Source: Nostoc sp. FACHB-110
GTDB taxonomy: Bacteria; Cyanobacteriota; Cyanobacteriia; Cyanobacteriales; Nostocaceae
Reading direction: 5' to 3'
Length of the DNA: 64,000 nt
Assembly (NCBI RefSeq): GCF_014697425.1
Contig: NZ_JACJRU010000043.1
Coordinates: forward strand, 1 to 64,000
In this document: positions 37,328 to 46,952 of the stretch, one piece after another
Position numbering within the stretch: the stretch's first letter is position 1
Layout of the letters: each line of letters begins with the position of its first letter
Notes under the pieces: generated by a model
The model's input: only the letters and a program-made list of their open reading frames with translations
Databases searched by the model: none
What the model was told of the DNA's origin: nothing
Program-made: the position numbers and the translations under genes

Positions 37328-38587
37328 TTAGCTTTCTTGTTGGGCGGGCAGTGGCGCAGGACGGACTGGAACTTCGAGGATTTGTCCGTTACGTTCTACT
37401 TGTACGGGTACAGGATTACCAATTTGACTATTTTCTACCAGTCTTTGCACTTGCTCGACGGTGGTCACAGACTGGCCATTAATTTGACGAATCACATCTC
37501 CTGGGCGTAGTCCGGCTACAGCAGCTGGCGATCGCGGAATAATATTGACTAACAATACACCTTTATCGGCTGTGAAATTCATCCGCTCGCCAAATCGCTC
37601 GTTGATCCTTTCTTTAATTTCTGGGGTCAGCGTCACCATCTGCACACCCAAATAAGGATGGTCAACTCGGCCTTTACTAATTAATTGTTGAGCAATTTTC
37701 TGGACTGTGTTAATGGGAATGGCAAATCCCAAACCTTGCGCGCCACGCAAAATTGCCGTGTTCATCCCAATAACTTGACCCCGCGCATTCAGCAATGGCC
37801 CACCAGAGTTACCAGGGTTAATAGCTGCATCGGTTTGAATATAATCTACACGTTTATCACTCGCGCCAATATCAGTACTAGAACGACCTGTGGCACTAAT
37901 GATTCCTGAGGTCACAGTATTGTTTAAACCCAAAGGATTACCAATCGCAATGACAGCTTCTCCTGGTTGTAAAGTTTCCGAATTACCCAAAGATATAGTA
38001 GGTAGGTTATTGGCATTAATTTGAATTACAGCTACGTCTGTTACTGGGTCTTCTCCCTGCACTTTGCCATCAAAAGTCCGACCATCTTTGAGGGTAACTG
38101 TTACAGTATCTGCACCATCGACCACATGGGAATTTGTCAAAATCTGCCCAGAAGAACTAATGATAAATCCCGAACCGCTACCGCGTTCAACTCGTTGTCG
38201 AGGTTGGGCATCGCCAAAAAAACGTCTAAAAAACGGATCGTTATATTCGTCTGGAACACGAGATGTCACAGTTCTGGAAGAATCAATCCGCACCACTGCA
38301 CCGCCTACATTGCGGACTACGCCAACTACATAATTAGGGTCTCCAGAAGTTGCGATAATGGGTGGAACTGCGATCGCAGTTTCCGAGTTAGCAGTCTGAG
38401 GATTAGAAACTAAAGGCTGATTTGTCGAATTTTCAAAGGTTTTACTTGGTAAAAAACCACAACCTCCCAAAGACACCACAGCTATTCCACTTAACAGCAT
38501 TAACCTGAGATTGGTTGATTTCTGAGAAAGTAACCAACCCCAGCCATCCATCTTTTGTAGTTGAAAATTATGCACTGTCGTCTTCAT
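37328..38587 (-). CDS. HtrA/Deg-family serine protease, lipoprotein
   Basis: 419 residues. The N-terminus has a hydrophobic stretch and lipobox LGGC (about 40-43), suggesting a membrane-anchored lipoprotein. The trypsin-like domain has the triad His in TNSHVVDG near 154, Asp in TDVAVI near 184 and Ser in NPGNSGGPL near 261. One C-terminal PDZ domain (about 310-400) follows. It resembles the cyanobacterial HhoA/HhoB/HtrA group of envelope or thylakoid quality-control proteases; which of the three is not decided. An alternative start at Met 13 is possible. It is divergent from dnaA. Confidence 0.92.
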   Translation of the reverse strand: MKTTVHNFQLQKMDGWGWLLSQKSTNLRLMLLSGIAVVSLGGCGFLPSKTFENSTNQPLVSNPQTANSETAIAVPPIIATSGDPNYVVGVVRNVGGAVVRIDSSRTVTSRVPDEYNDPFFRRFFGDAQPRQRVERGSGSGFIISSSGQILTNSHVVDGADTVTVTLKDGRTFDGKVQGEDPVTDVAVIQINANNLPTISLGNSETLQPGEAVIAIGNPLGLNNTVTSGIISATGRSSTDIGASDKRVDYIQTDAAINPGNSGGPLLNARGQVIGMNTAILRGAQGLGFAIPINTVQKIAQQLISKGRVDHPYLGVQMVTLTPEIKERINERFGERMNFTADKGVLLVNIIPRSPAAVAGLRPGDVIRQINGQSVTTVEQVQRLVENSQIGNPVPVQVERNGQILEVPVRPAPLPAQQES

Positions 38588-38754
38588 GTGTCTTTGTTTC
38601 TCCGTGTTAGTCGGTGGGTGCTAGGATAATGCCTACTGGGTAGCCCCAAAATGATTACAACTCAAACTTGACTCTAGGTCTAGAGCATCTGAATTGTAAA
38701 TTAGTGCTTGCTCATATCTTCTATTTTGGCGATTAGCAGCAAAGGTGATAGGTG

Positions 38755-40143
38755 ATGGAAATTTCTCTTGACAGTCTGTGGTCTCAGGTGCTAGAGCGTC
38801 TACAGCTAGAATTATCCCGGCCTACCTTTGAAACATGGATTAAAACTGCTAATGCCGAGCGGTTAGAAAATAATTGCTTAGTTATCATTACCCCAAATCC
38901 CTTCGCCCGTAATTGGTTACAGAAGTATTACATCAATACCATTGCTAATGTAGTGCAGAATATTTTGGGATATCCAGTTGAAATTCACATTACAGTTGTC
39001 AAAGGTGAAGAAGTTCCGCAATTAGGGGAAACCGAAACCACATGGGAATTTACTCAACCCAAAGCAGCATCTGAAACTGTGCCACAAAAAACCCAAACAA
39101 ATGTGGAATTAAACTCAAAATATGTATTTTCTCGGTTTGTGGTGGGAGCTAATAACCGGATGGCGCACGCCGCATCCTTAGCGGTGGCTGAATATCCCGG
39201 TAGAGAGTTTAATCCCCTGTTTTTATGCGGTGGTGTTGGCTTAGGTAAAACCCACCTGATGCAGGCTATCGGTCATTATCGCTGGGAGATTTGCTCAGAT
39301 TCTAAAATCTTTTACGTTTCTTGTGAGCAGTTTACTAACGACTTAATTACAGCTATCCGCAAAGATAGTATGCAGAGTTTTCGAGAACACTACCGGGCGG
39401 CTGATGTGTTGTTAGTAGATGATATTCAGTTTCTTGAAGGTAAAGAATATACACAAGAAGAATTTTTCCATACTTTTAATACGTTACATGAAGCAGGCAA
39501 ACAAGTTGTCATTGCTTCTGACCGTCCCCCAAACCAAATTCCCCAACTACAAGAGCGGTTGTCTTCACGATTTTCTATGGGGTTAATTGCCGATATCCAA
39601 CCGCCTGATTTAGAAACACGGATGGCGATTTTACAAAAGAAAGCAGAGTATGAAAATATCCGCTTGCCTAAGGATGTAATTGAGTATATAGCAACTAACT
39701 ACACTTCTAATATTCGGGAATTAGAAGGAGCATTAATTAGGGCTTTGGCATACATTTCCATTTGGGGTTTGCCAATGACAGTAGAGAATATTACCCCTGT
39801 TTTAGAAACGCCGAGTGAAAAAGTTGCCGCCACTCCAGAGACAATTTTAGCGGCGGTTGCTGATACTTTTACGCTCTCAGTTGAAGACCTCAAAGGTAAC
39901 TCACGCCGACGGGAAATTAGCTGGGCGCGGCAAATTGGGATGTATTTAATGCGTCAACACACCGATTTAAGCTTACCGAGAATTGGTGAGGAGTTTGGCG
40001 GGAAAGATCACACCACAGTGTTATATAGTTGTGAGAAAATTACCCAGCTAAGAGAAAGCGATCGCAATTTAGTCCAAACTTTAAGGCAACTGAGCGATCG
40101 TATCAACATGAGCAGTCGTTCGCAAAAATCATCCAGAAATTAA
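38755..40143 (+). CDS. dnaA: Chromosomal replication initiator DnaA
   Basis: About 462 residues. Domain I is at the N-terminus, followed by a short linker. The AAA+ domain III has Walker A GGVGLGKTHLM near 160-170, Walker B LLVDDIQFLEGK and sensor RLSSRF. Domain IV has the DnaA-box-binding helix DHTTVLYSCEKI near the C-terminus. I use ATG 38755; GTG at 38752 is directly adjacent. It is divergent from htrA. Immediately downstream lie seven perfect DnaA boxes; dnaN is not next to it. Confidence 0.98.
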   Translation: MEISLDSLWSQVLERLQLELSRPTFETWIKTANAERLENNCLVIITPNPFARNWLQKYYINTIANVVQNILGYPVEIHITVVKGEEVPQLGETETTWEFTQPKAASETVPQKTQTNVELNSKYVFSRFVVGANNRMAHAASLAVAEYPGREFNPLFLCGGVGLGKTHLMQAIGHYRWEICSDSKIFYVSCEQFTNDLITAIRKDSMQSFREHYRAADVLLVDDIQFLEGKEYTQEEFFHTFNTLHEAGKQVVIASDRPPNQIPQLQERLSSRFSMGLIADIQPPDLETRMAILQKKAEYENIRLPKDVIEYIATNYTSNIRELEGALIRALAYISIWGLPMTVENITPVLETPSEKVAATPETILAAVADTFTLSVEDLKGNSRRREISWARQIGMYLMRQHTDLSLPRIGEEFGGKDHTTVLYSCEKITQLRESDRNLVQTLRQLSDRINMSSRSQKSSRN

Positions 40144-40965
40144 TCTTGAGTTTTCCACAGGCTACACTCTTATTAACCATCTCCATCGTTAAGGAATGAA
40201 TTCAAAATATTAAGTTAAGTATAAAAAACGATTAAATCTAAATTACTCTGTGGAAAAACAAATCTTTTTTGTGGAAAAATCTCCAAGATTCTGTGGAAAA
40301 CCCCATCAAGTATAATTACCTTGTGGAAAACCCCGAAAAGTTTTCCACAAGTTTTCCACAGGTTTTAAAACGACTCAGGGACTTCCAACTAAAAAAATAT
40401 TCAATCTTGAAGCGGTACAGGGGCGGAGCGGGAGAAAAAGATTCTCATCATATCTTGGATGGTTGAATAATTTAATTTCTCAAAGTCCCTCAAGATGATG
40501 TGTAGGGAAAAAATTGCATTGATGAAACCCAGATCAAAGTTAAATAGCGTGATACCAATTCTCCTTTAAACCTGACCTTGGCCAGGGGTGTTTTCTCTGC
40601 TTCTTCATCAAGAACTCGTATGAGTAAATTCAACTTTTGAAACCATCCTCTCAGACAGCTTCTCAAGGTAATTCTCAAAAATACTTAAAATATCTATAAT
40701 AACCACTATCAATACTGAGGAGAAGTGGTATATTTTTATATATTCATTATTGATTAAATATTAGGCATAAACAAGAAGTATCAATTTTCTTTGCTCATAG
40801 TCAATAACTAGCAAAAATTTTTCTCATAAAATCGGAAAAACGTTTGTTAGCTTTGTTGTAAATACTTAAGCGTCCCACTATCAGTAGTTATCAGATCAGC
40901 CTAAAAACTACTTTAGGTCTGCCGAAATCAGGGAATTGTCATCACCAAAAAGTTGAGAAAAAACT
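40144..40965. other. Candidate chromosome origin (oriC) and gene-free gap
   Basis: An 822-base gap after dnaA. Seven perfect TTTTCCACA boxes occur: plus strand at 40151-40159, 40341-40349 and 40352-40360; minus strand at 40249-40257, 40270-40278, 40292-40300 and 40322-40330. Three consecutive minus-strand boxes begin 21 and 22 bases apart, then the next after 30. A very AT-rich stretch at about 40195-40245 borders the boxes and could be the unwinding element; another AT-rich tract lies at 40680-40770. No gene is seen in the gap. Confidence 0.85.
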
Positions 40966-42480
40966 ATGGAAGCCATTGGTTATCTTCATCTTGCCTCTGC
41001 CTATGAGACATCGGAAAACATCGAGATTGTTCCTATCAAATTGGAGTTCAAATTTTTGCAGTTGCCCAAGCTTTCTAGTGTTGCGGCAATGCGTTTTTTA
41101 TCGGTGGCATTGGCTATAGGATTGTTAAATGTCGCTGACCAAGCTTTTGCACTCCAACAAGTAGGTAGTCAGGGAACAGAAGTTAAATTTATTCAGCAGT
41201 GCTTAAAAAATTTAGGTTATTTTAATGGCCCGGTAACTGGCACATTTGCTAATTTAACCCAAAGGGCAGTATCTCGTTTCCAACAAGCTAAGGGGCTAAC
41301 TGCCGATGGAGTTGTGGGTAACAATACTCGCCAAGCTTTGCAACAATCCTGCCAAGGCGGAACAACTAGCACAAATAATAATGGGCAATTACGCTTAGGT
41401 AGTCAAGGACAAGCTGTAGCTCAGTTACAACAAAATTTGCGCCAATTAGGTTATTTTGACGGGCCAAGAACTGGTTATTTTGGCAACTTGACACGCCAAG
41501 CAGTTATCCGGTTTCAAACGGCTTCAAGTATCCCTGCTAACGGCATTTATGACACGAGAACTGCCCAAGCACTACAAAGTAACTTGAATGTGGGTGGTGA
41601 ATATCCGGTGTTGGCTCCAGGTAGTCGCGGTCAAGCAGTTACTAGGCTACAACAGCGTTTACGAGATTTAGGCTATTTTAAGCAAAATCCCACCGGCTAT
41701 TTTGGCAGCGTTACCAAAAATGCTGTGGCGACATTTCAACGACGTGCAGGTATTCCTGGAACTGGGGTTGCTAATGCTCAAACTTGGGATGCACTGTTGA
41801 ATACTGCCAATGTTCCCAGCCAACCTAATACTTCGTCTCAACAAGTTAGAGATGTGCAGCAACTTTTGTTAGATTTGGGATACTACAAAGGCTCTGTGAC
41901 AGGGACAGTCGGCACATTAACACGAGATGCAATTGTGCAGTTTCAGCGTGAAAACGGACTGACGGCTGATGGTGTTGTTGATACTCAACTTGTAGCTGCA
42001 GTACGTAAAGTTTGGACAGCAAGATATTCCAATCAACCAACTAGAACAGTTCTGGCTACTGGTGCAAGAGGAGAGAATGTAAACGCTGTTCAACGGCGTT
42101 TATCGGAGTTGGGTCATTACAATCGCACTATAGATGGTGTTTTTGGTGAGTACACCAGAAATGCTGTGGTAGCATTCCAAAAAGAGTATCGCCTCAATCC
42201 TACTGGGAAAGTAGATGGGCAAACTTGGCAAGCTTTAGGCGTGGAAAATTCTTTAATTGCTAGTCGTCCAGTGAGTAATCGCTATTATGTAGCCGCAGTG
42301 CCGATGCAAAATATCGATACCCTCGACAAAGTGCGTCGTTATGTACCCAATGCTTTCTCTGAGGTTTCCATGTCAGGAAATTATGTGAATGCGGGTGCAT
42401 TTAGCGATCGCTCCGTTGCCGAAAATCTCACCAAAATGTTACGCTCCAAAGGGTTAAATGCGAGGGTGCAGGCGATTTAG
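40966..42480 (+). CDS. Exported protein with five peptidoglycan-binding repeats and a SPOR domain
   Basis: 504 residues. A signal peptide is visible after an N-terminal extension (LSVALAIGLLNVADQAFALQ, cleavage near residue 65); an internal ATG before it may be the true start. Five PG_binding_1-like units follow (about 70, 145, 220, 290 and 370), each with the LGYF.G or LGYYKG pattern and G...T..AV..FQ core. The C-terminal 70 residues (NYVNAGAFSDRSVAENL) form a SPOR domain that binds denuded peptidoglycan. It probably acts in the periplasm on cell-wall remodelling. No catalytic domain is present. Confidence 0.88.
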   Translation: MEAIGYLHLASAYETSENIEIVPIKLEFKFLQLPKLSSVAAMRFLSVALAIGLLNVADQAFALQQVGSQGTEVKFIQQCLKNLGYFNGPVTGTFANLTQRAVSRFQQAKGLTADGVVGNNTRQALQQSCQGGTTSTNNNGQLRLGSQGQAVAQLQQNLRQLGYFDGPRTGYFGNLTRQAVIRFQTASSIPANGIYDTRTAQALQSNLNVGGEYPVLAPGSRGQAVTRLQQRLRDLGYFKQNPTGYFGSVTKNAVATFQRRAGIPGTGVANAQTWDALLNTANVPSQPNTSSQQVRDVQQLLLDLGYYKGSVTGTVGTLTRDAIVQFQRENGLTADGVVDTQLVAAVRKVWTARYSNQPTRTVLATGARGENVNAVQRRLSELGHYNRTIDGVFGEYTRNAVVAFQKEYRLNPTGKVDGQTWQALGVENSLIASRPVSNRYYVAAVPMQNIDTLDKVRRYVPNAFSEVSMSGNYVNAGAFSDRSVAENLTKMLRSKGLNARVQAI

Positions 42481-42528
42481 TGATTTAGTATTATTGGGTT
42501 TAAAGAGTAATAGCTAACGTAAGAATAC

Positions 42529-42576
42529 AAGAATTTGTCATCGATGAAACATTAGTGTCACCGATGACAAATTCTT
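42529..42576. terminator. Bidirectional hairpin terminator candidate
   Basis: AAGAATTTGTCATCG pairs perfectly with CGATGACAAATTCTT (15-bp stem). It lies between the peptidoglycan-binding gene and the convergent tRNA-Leu. There is no long T-run, so it may act weakly or in both directions. Confidence 0.5.
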
Positions 42577-42622
42577 AGTCACTGTACACTTTTTCAGCTA
42601 TCTTTACTGATAATTTTTTTAG

Positions 42623-42706
42623 TGGGCAGGAGGAGAATCGAACTCCTATGACCGCAAGGTCGCCACATTTTGAGTGTGGTGCGTCTACCAGTTTCGCCAC
42701 CCGCCC
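42623..42706 (-). tRNA. tRNA-Leu (CAA)
   Basis: Type II tRNA of 84 nt. Acceptor arms GGGCGGG and CCTGCCC pair (one G-T), the discriminator is A, the anticodon loop is CTCAAAA between CCACA and TGTGG (anticodon CAA), a long variable arm is present, and the T-loop is GTTCGATTC. CCA is not encoded. Confidence 0.95.
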
Positions 42707-42786
42707 TTGGGAGCAACTTTCCTAATATAACATACGCTTTAAATTTATTGCAAGTAATTTTGCTCCTGAGGATTTTAAATTACCTT

Positions 42787-43899
42787 TTATTCGCTGATAA
42801 TTCTGTTGCCTGTTAATAAACTAGAGTCAATATCTTGGATGGATGCACAACCACTGAGAGCCATTGCCACACTTAATTCATCTTTTAACAGGGAGATAAT
42901 ATGAGATACACCAACTTGTCCTACTACAGCTAATCCCCACAGTATGGGGCGACCAATAAGAACTGCTTTCGCGCCTAAAGCCAAGGCTTTGAGGATATCT
43001 GTACCACGACGAATGCCGCCATCTACTAACACTTCGGCTTGACCATTGAGTGCTGCAACTATTTCAGCTAGTGCATCTAAAGAAGCGATCGCACCATCAA
43101 GTTGTCTGCCACCATGATTGGAAACTACAATTGCTTTAGCTCCATATTCAACTGCACGCACAGCATCATCAGCGCGTAAAATGCCTTTGATTACTAAAGG
43201 TAACGGTGACAAAGACTGTAACCATTCCAAGTCACGCCAAGTTACTGCAGGGCTTAATTGCTGGGAAAAATAGGTAAATAATCCCGATTCTTTTGATGCT
43301 TGGGGAATATTCAACCCAGAGACATTGGTAATATTTGCCAATTGTAATCCAGCAGGTAAGCTAAAGGTATTACGCACATCTCGCTCTCGTCGTCCCAAAA
43401 TTGGCGCGTCAACAGTTAAGCAAAGAGCTTGATAACCTGCGGCGTAAGCTCTTTCTACCAAATTTTGCGTTAAACCTGGGTCTTTGTGGATGTAAAGTTG
43501 AAACCATTGGCAAGCGTTATGTTTGTCACCCACCGCAGCAACTTCTTCGAGACTTTTGGTAGCCATCGTACTCAACACCATACCCACACCTGCGGTAGCT
43601 GCGGCTAATGCTGTGGCTAGTTCTCCCTCTGGATGGGCTAGACACTGAAATGCCATCGGTGCAATTAGTAAAGGAAGTTGCAGAGGCTGTCCTAAAATAG
43701 AAGTGGTTAAATTGCGATCGCTAACATCTACAAGCATCCGCGGACGCAATTTTATTCTGTCAAAAGCCTCACGGTTATCGCGTAATGTGATTTCATCCCA
43801 AGCACCACTGCTGTAATAATCAAAAGCCATCTGTGAGAGATGCTGTTTGGCTAATTTTTCATATTCCCAGAGGTTAATTGGCTTAGAGATATCTGTCAT
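42787..43899 (-). CDS. FMN-dependent alpha-hydroxy-acid oxidase (lactate/glycolate oxidase)
   Basis: 370 residues, normal length. The FMN-barrel signatures are the N-terminal YYSSGAWDE, the active-site SNHGGRQLDG (catalytic His near 262 and Arg) and the phosphate-binding DGGIRRGTD and ALGAKAVLIGRP. Cyanobacterial members oxidise L-lactate or glycolate; which one needs the active-site residues checked against characterised enzymes. It stands alone on this strand downstream of the M48 protease. Confidence 0.92.
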   Translation of the reverse strand: MTDISKPINLWEYEKLAKQHLSQMAFDYYSSGAWDEITLRDNREAFDRIKLRPRMLVDVSDRNLTTSILGQPLQLPLLIAPMAFQCLAHPEGELATALAAATAGVGMVLSTMATKSLEEVAAVGDKHNACQWFQLYIHKDPGLTQNLVERAYAAGYQALCLTVDAPILGRRERDVRNTFSLPAGLQLANITNVSGLNIPQASKESGLFTYFSQQLSPAVTWRDLEWLQSLSPLPLVIKGILRADDAVRAVEYGAKAIVVSNHGGRQLDGAIASLDALAEIVAALNGQAEVLVDGGIRRGTDILKALALGAKAVLIGRPILWGLAVVGQVGVSHIISLLKDELSVAMALSGCASIQDIDSSLLTGNRIISE

Positions 43900-44010
43900 G
43901 GTGTGGAATGAAATTGCCGAGCTAGCTGAAGTTGTTGATTATTTTATGACACTTTACCCCTATGTTACATGAAGGCGATCGCCTACAACCTGCCGCAGAT
44001 GAGCGTTAAG

Positions 44011-44886
44011 TTACCAGTTACGCCAACCGCCTTTGATTGGAGTTTCACCGGAATTTTTCAAACCATGAGTTTGCAGTAAAGTTTGATATTCTTGACTACT
44101 AGCCCAACGGTCAATTTCTCTGGCGCGCAGGACGGGAACGGGATGGCTTAATTGGGCTGTACGGGCGGCTTTCACCATTTCGCCCAATTCTGTTTTACTA
44201 ATCTCATCATAAGCCCGGGCTTGGGCAACAAAGGCATCGAGGTTAAGTTGCGGTGCAAGTGTGGGCGAACCACCAGCGAGTTTCATGAGTACAGACATGA
44301 CCACTCTAGGATTTTGGGTGGCTAGTAATGCGGCGCGATCGCAGGTAAACTCAGCACAGCGTACCCATTCTAAAAGTTGTGTTTGGATGGCTTGAGCCAG
44401 CAAATTACCCACATTTGGCACAATTGCCGCCGCTAATATCAGTAAATTTACAGGTGTTAAATAAACACTATGGTCGCATTTCAGATGCCCTAACTCATGG
44501 GCAATTACCGCCTGAATTTCTTCTGGGGTGAGCATATCTATCAATGAAGTATGCAGCATCACAAAAGGCTGTTTACCCCGCATCGCAAAAGTATAAGCGT
44601 TAGGTGCTGGATGTTGTCGGACGTATAATTGCGGTGGTTCAATATCTAAGACTTTGCAAGCTTCTAATAATAATTTATGTAAATCTGGCAGTTGATTTTC
44701 ACTGACTAAAACACTAGAAGCAATGTTTTCCACATAAAAAATCTGCTCCGCCATTGGCCCCAGCCAATTGCGCACCATCAAATCAATACCAGGTATTTGT
44801 TTGAGAGCTTTGGTAGATTCCAAGTCTAAGGTATGACGAAAGGAGTCAGCTTTTAAACCAATTAGCGGGGTTTTGATGAATGACAT
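44011..44886 (-). CDS. M48-family zinc metallopeptidase
   Basis: About 291 residues from ATG 44886 (MSFIKTPLIG); an upstream in-frame ATG at 44904 adds six residues. The zinc motif is IAHELGHLKCDH (HExxH), followed by a hydrophobic segment (VNLLILAAAIVPNVGNLLA) that may be a membrane anchor and a later WVRCAEFTCDRAALLA (ECD-like third ligand Glu). HtpX/Ste24-like proteases of this family degrade membrane proteins. It lies 189 bases after murA on the same strand. Confidence 0.9.
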   Translation of the reverse strand: MSFIKTPLIGLKADSFRHTLDLESTKALKQIPGIDLMVRNWLGPMAEQIFYVENIASSVLVSENQLPDLHKLLLEACKVLDIEPPQLYVRQHPAPNAYTFAMRGKQPFVMLHTSLIDMLTPEEIQAVIAHELGHLKCDHSVYLTPVNLLILAAAIVPNVGNLLAQAIQTQLLEWVRCAEFTCDRAALLATQNPRVVMSVLMKLAGGSPTLAPQLNLDAFVAQARAYDEISKTELGEMVKAARTAQLSHPVPVLRAREIDRWASSQEYQTLLQTHGLKNSGETPIKGGWRNW

Positions 44887-44996
44887 GATATAGCCAGCTT
44901 GCACACAAAGACTGTAAAAATATGGCTGCTAATTTAACAGCCATCCACAAGCTAGTATAACGATTCAGTCGGTGGAAGGAGGGGGGAAGGGAAGAT

Positions 44997-45072
44997 GGGT
45001 GTGTGGGTGTAGGTGTAATAGTGTATTTATCCAAAACCCTGTCACCCCTATACCCATACACCCCTACACCCC
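44997..45072. repeat. GGGTGT palindromic repeat
   Basis: GGGTGTGTGGGTGTAGGTG at 44997-45015 is opposed by CACCCCTATACCCATACACC from 45043. It lies just after the murA stop codon and may act as a weak terminator. The same family occurs at 19484-19605 and 53520-53588. Confidence 0.6.
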
Positions 45073-45074
45073 TT

Positions 45075-46448
45075 CTAATTCGCAATTGTGACTGGGGGAG
45101 TGCTGCCATTAGAAGTCACCCCTGGGGTTGAGACTTCGTTGACGCGCTTGATTTTAGCTCCCAATTGCTGCAACTTGATATCAAGACGATCATAACCGCG
45201 ATCGAGGTGATGCAAGCCTTGGAAAGTGGTTTGTCCGTCAGCGGCCAAGCCAGCTAAGACAAGGGCTGCTGATGCTCGCAAGTCTGTACCAATGACAGGC
45301 GCACCCGATAAATTGGGGACTCCGCGCACAAAAGCTGTGTTACCTTTAACGCGAATCTCTGCACCCAAGCGGTTTAACTCGGAAGCATGGCGCAAGCGAT
45401 TTTCAAAGACAGACTCGTTAATGATGCTGTCACCTTCTGCTAAGGTGAGCAAAGCCATGAACGGTGCTTGCATATCTGTGGGGAAACCAGGATGGGGTAA
45501 GGTTTCAATATATGTCGCCTTGAGAGTTTCCGCCGGTAGTATTCGCAAGCAGTCTGGGGCTTCTTCAATAATCTGCACGCCGATTTCCCGCAGTTTGGCA
45601 ATTACGGGAATTAAATGGTCGGGTACAACTGGGGATAATGAGATTTCCGAACGTGTAATTGCACCAGCTACCAAAAAAGTTCCAGTTTCAATGCGATCGG
45701 GGATAATGCTGTAGTCAACAGAATGCAATTGCGGAACACCCTCAATGGTGATGACACTAGTACCAGCACCGTGAATTTTGGCTCCCATTGCGTTACAGAA
45801 ATTCGCCAAATCAGCTACTTCTGGCTCACGCGCTGCATTTTCGATGATAGTTTCGCCATCAGCCAGGGTAGCCGCCATCATCAATGTTTCTGTTGCGCCC
45901 ACACTGGGAGTGTCAAGGTAAATTTTGGCTCCTTTTAATCTGCCACCATTGGGAACATAAGCATTACAAATGCCATGTTCAATCTGCACCTCGGCTCCCA
46001 TTGCTTGCAGTCCCCGGACGTGCAAGTCAACTGGTCGAGCGCCAATTGCACAGCCACCTGGTAAGGGCATTTGTGCCACCCCTAGCCTAGCCAGAATAGA
46101 ACCAATGGCAAAAAAACTGGCTCGTAGTTGAGTCACGAGTTCGTAGGGAGCTTTAGATGTAGTAATATTGCTGGCGTTAATGTCTAAAATGTCGCCTTGG
46201 CGTGAGACTTTTACACCTAAAGCTGATAAAACTTGTCCCATTTTTTCGACATCCGCCAACAAGGGAACATTACGGATGTGACAATCTCCAGAACAGAGCA
46301 ATGCTCCAGCCATGATTACCAGTGCTGAATTTTTTGCCCCGCTAACTTTGACATGACCGTGCAAACGATGCCCACCGAAAATTTGCAAGACTGAGGAGTC
46401 TGCTTGAGGTGCAAGCTTGGCATCTGGTAAGCTGGTAGAAGGATTAAT
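45075..46448 (-). CDS. murA: UDP-N-acetylglucosamine 1-carboxyvinyltransferase MurA
   Basis: About 457 residues with the proposed start. It begins the peptidoglycan pathway by transferring enolpyruvate from PEP to UDP-GlcNAc. The core has SGAKNSALVIMAG, the catalytic-loop segment PGGCAIGARPVDLH (Cys of the fosfomycin site), and the later RASAALVLAGLAA. The only conventional start upstream of the core is TTG 46388, with no ribosome-binding site. An in-frame ATT at 46448 follows GGAGG by 7 bases and is the better start, so an ATT initiation codon is proposed. Confidence 0.95.
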   Translation of the reverse strand: MNPSTSLPDAKLAPQADSSVLQIFGGHRLHGHVKVSGAKNSALVIMAGALLCSGDCHIRNVPLLADVEKMGQVLSALGVKVSRQGDILDINASNITTSKAPYELVTQLRASFFAIGSILARLGVAQMPLPGGCAIGARPVDLHVRGLQAMGAEVQIEHGICNAYVPNGGRLKGAKIYLDTPSVGATETLMMAATLADGETIIENAAREPEVADLANFCNAMGAKIHGAGTSVITIEGVPQLHSVDYSIIPDRIETGTFLVAGAITRSEISLSPVVPDHLIPVIAKLREIGVQIIEEAPDCLRILPAETLKATYIETLPHPGFPTDMQAPFMALLTLAEGDSIINESVFENRLRHASELNRLGAEIRVKGNTAFVRGVPNLSGAPVIGTDLRASAALVLAGLAADGQTTFQGLHHLDRGYDRLDIKLQQLGAKIKRVNEVSTPGVTSNGSTPPVTIAN

Positions 46449-46797
46449 AAGCCTACCTCCAAAAATAATACTTAATTTTCAAGGGTTGAAGTTGGTTTTG
46501 ATTCTACAGTAAAGATTTCATTTGTCTACATTTTGGATTAATCAATATATTTTTTGGCTCGTGAGTTGAGGGCAAAAAATAATGAGAATTAATCTCAGAT
46601 GTAATGGTAAATTTCAATACTTCGTAGACTATAGGCGCTGTTTTGTTCGGGATGGTCTTTGAGTTTGTAGGAAACTCAACCACTCATCATAGTTCCCAAT
46701 CTGGAATTTAAAATATCTACGACACAGATATTTTGCATATAAGTTGACAAAAATAAATAATTAAGTAATAATTAGAAATTGTCGATTAAAAATGCCA
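46449..46797. other. Gene-free gap before tRNA-Leu
   Basis: About 350 AT-rich bases. They include the GGAGG ahead of murA and presumably its promoter (minus strand) and that of tRNA-Leu (plus strand). No gene or repeat was recognised. Confidence 0.4.
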
Positions 46798-46879
46798 GCG
46801 GAACTGGCGGAATTGGCAGACGCGCTAGATTCAGGTTCTAGTGCCGCAAGGCTTCCGGGTTCAAGTCCCGGGTTCCGCA
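46798..46879 (+). tRNA. tRNA-Leu (CAG)
   Basis: 82-nt type II tRNA. Acceptor GCGGAAC pairs with GTTCCGC, discriminator A, anticodon loop TTCAGGT between CTAGA and TCTAG (anticodon CAG), variable arm GTGCCGCAAGGC, T-loop GTTCAAGTC. CCA is not encoded. Confidence 0.95.
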
Positions 46880-46952
46880 TTTTAAAGTAAAAAGTGCTGA
46901 GTGCTAAGTGCTGAGTAAAATCAAGGCTCCACTACTAGCAAATTATTAGCAA

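Noticed and set aside
40269..40466. 65-residue plus-strand frame after dnaA
   Set aside because: It is formed by the DnaA-box repeats and has no protein-like composition.
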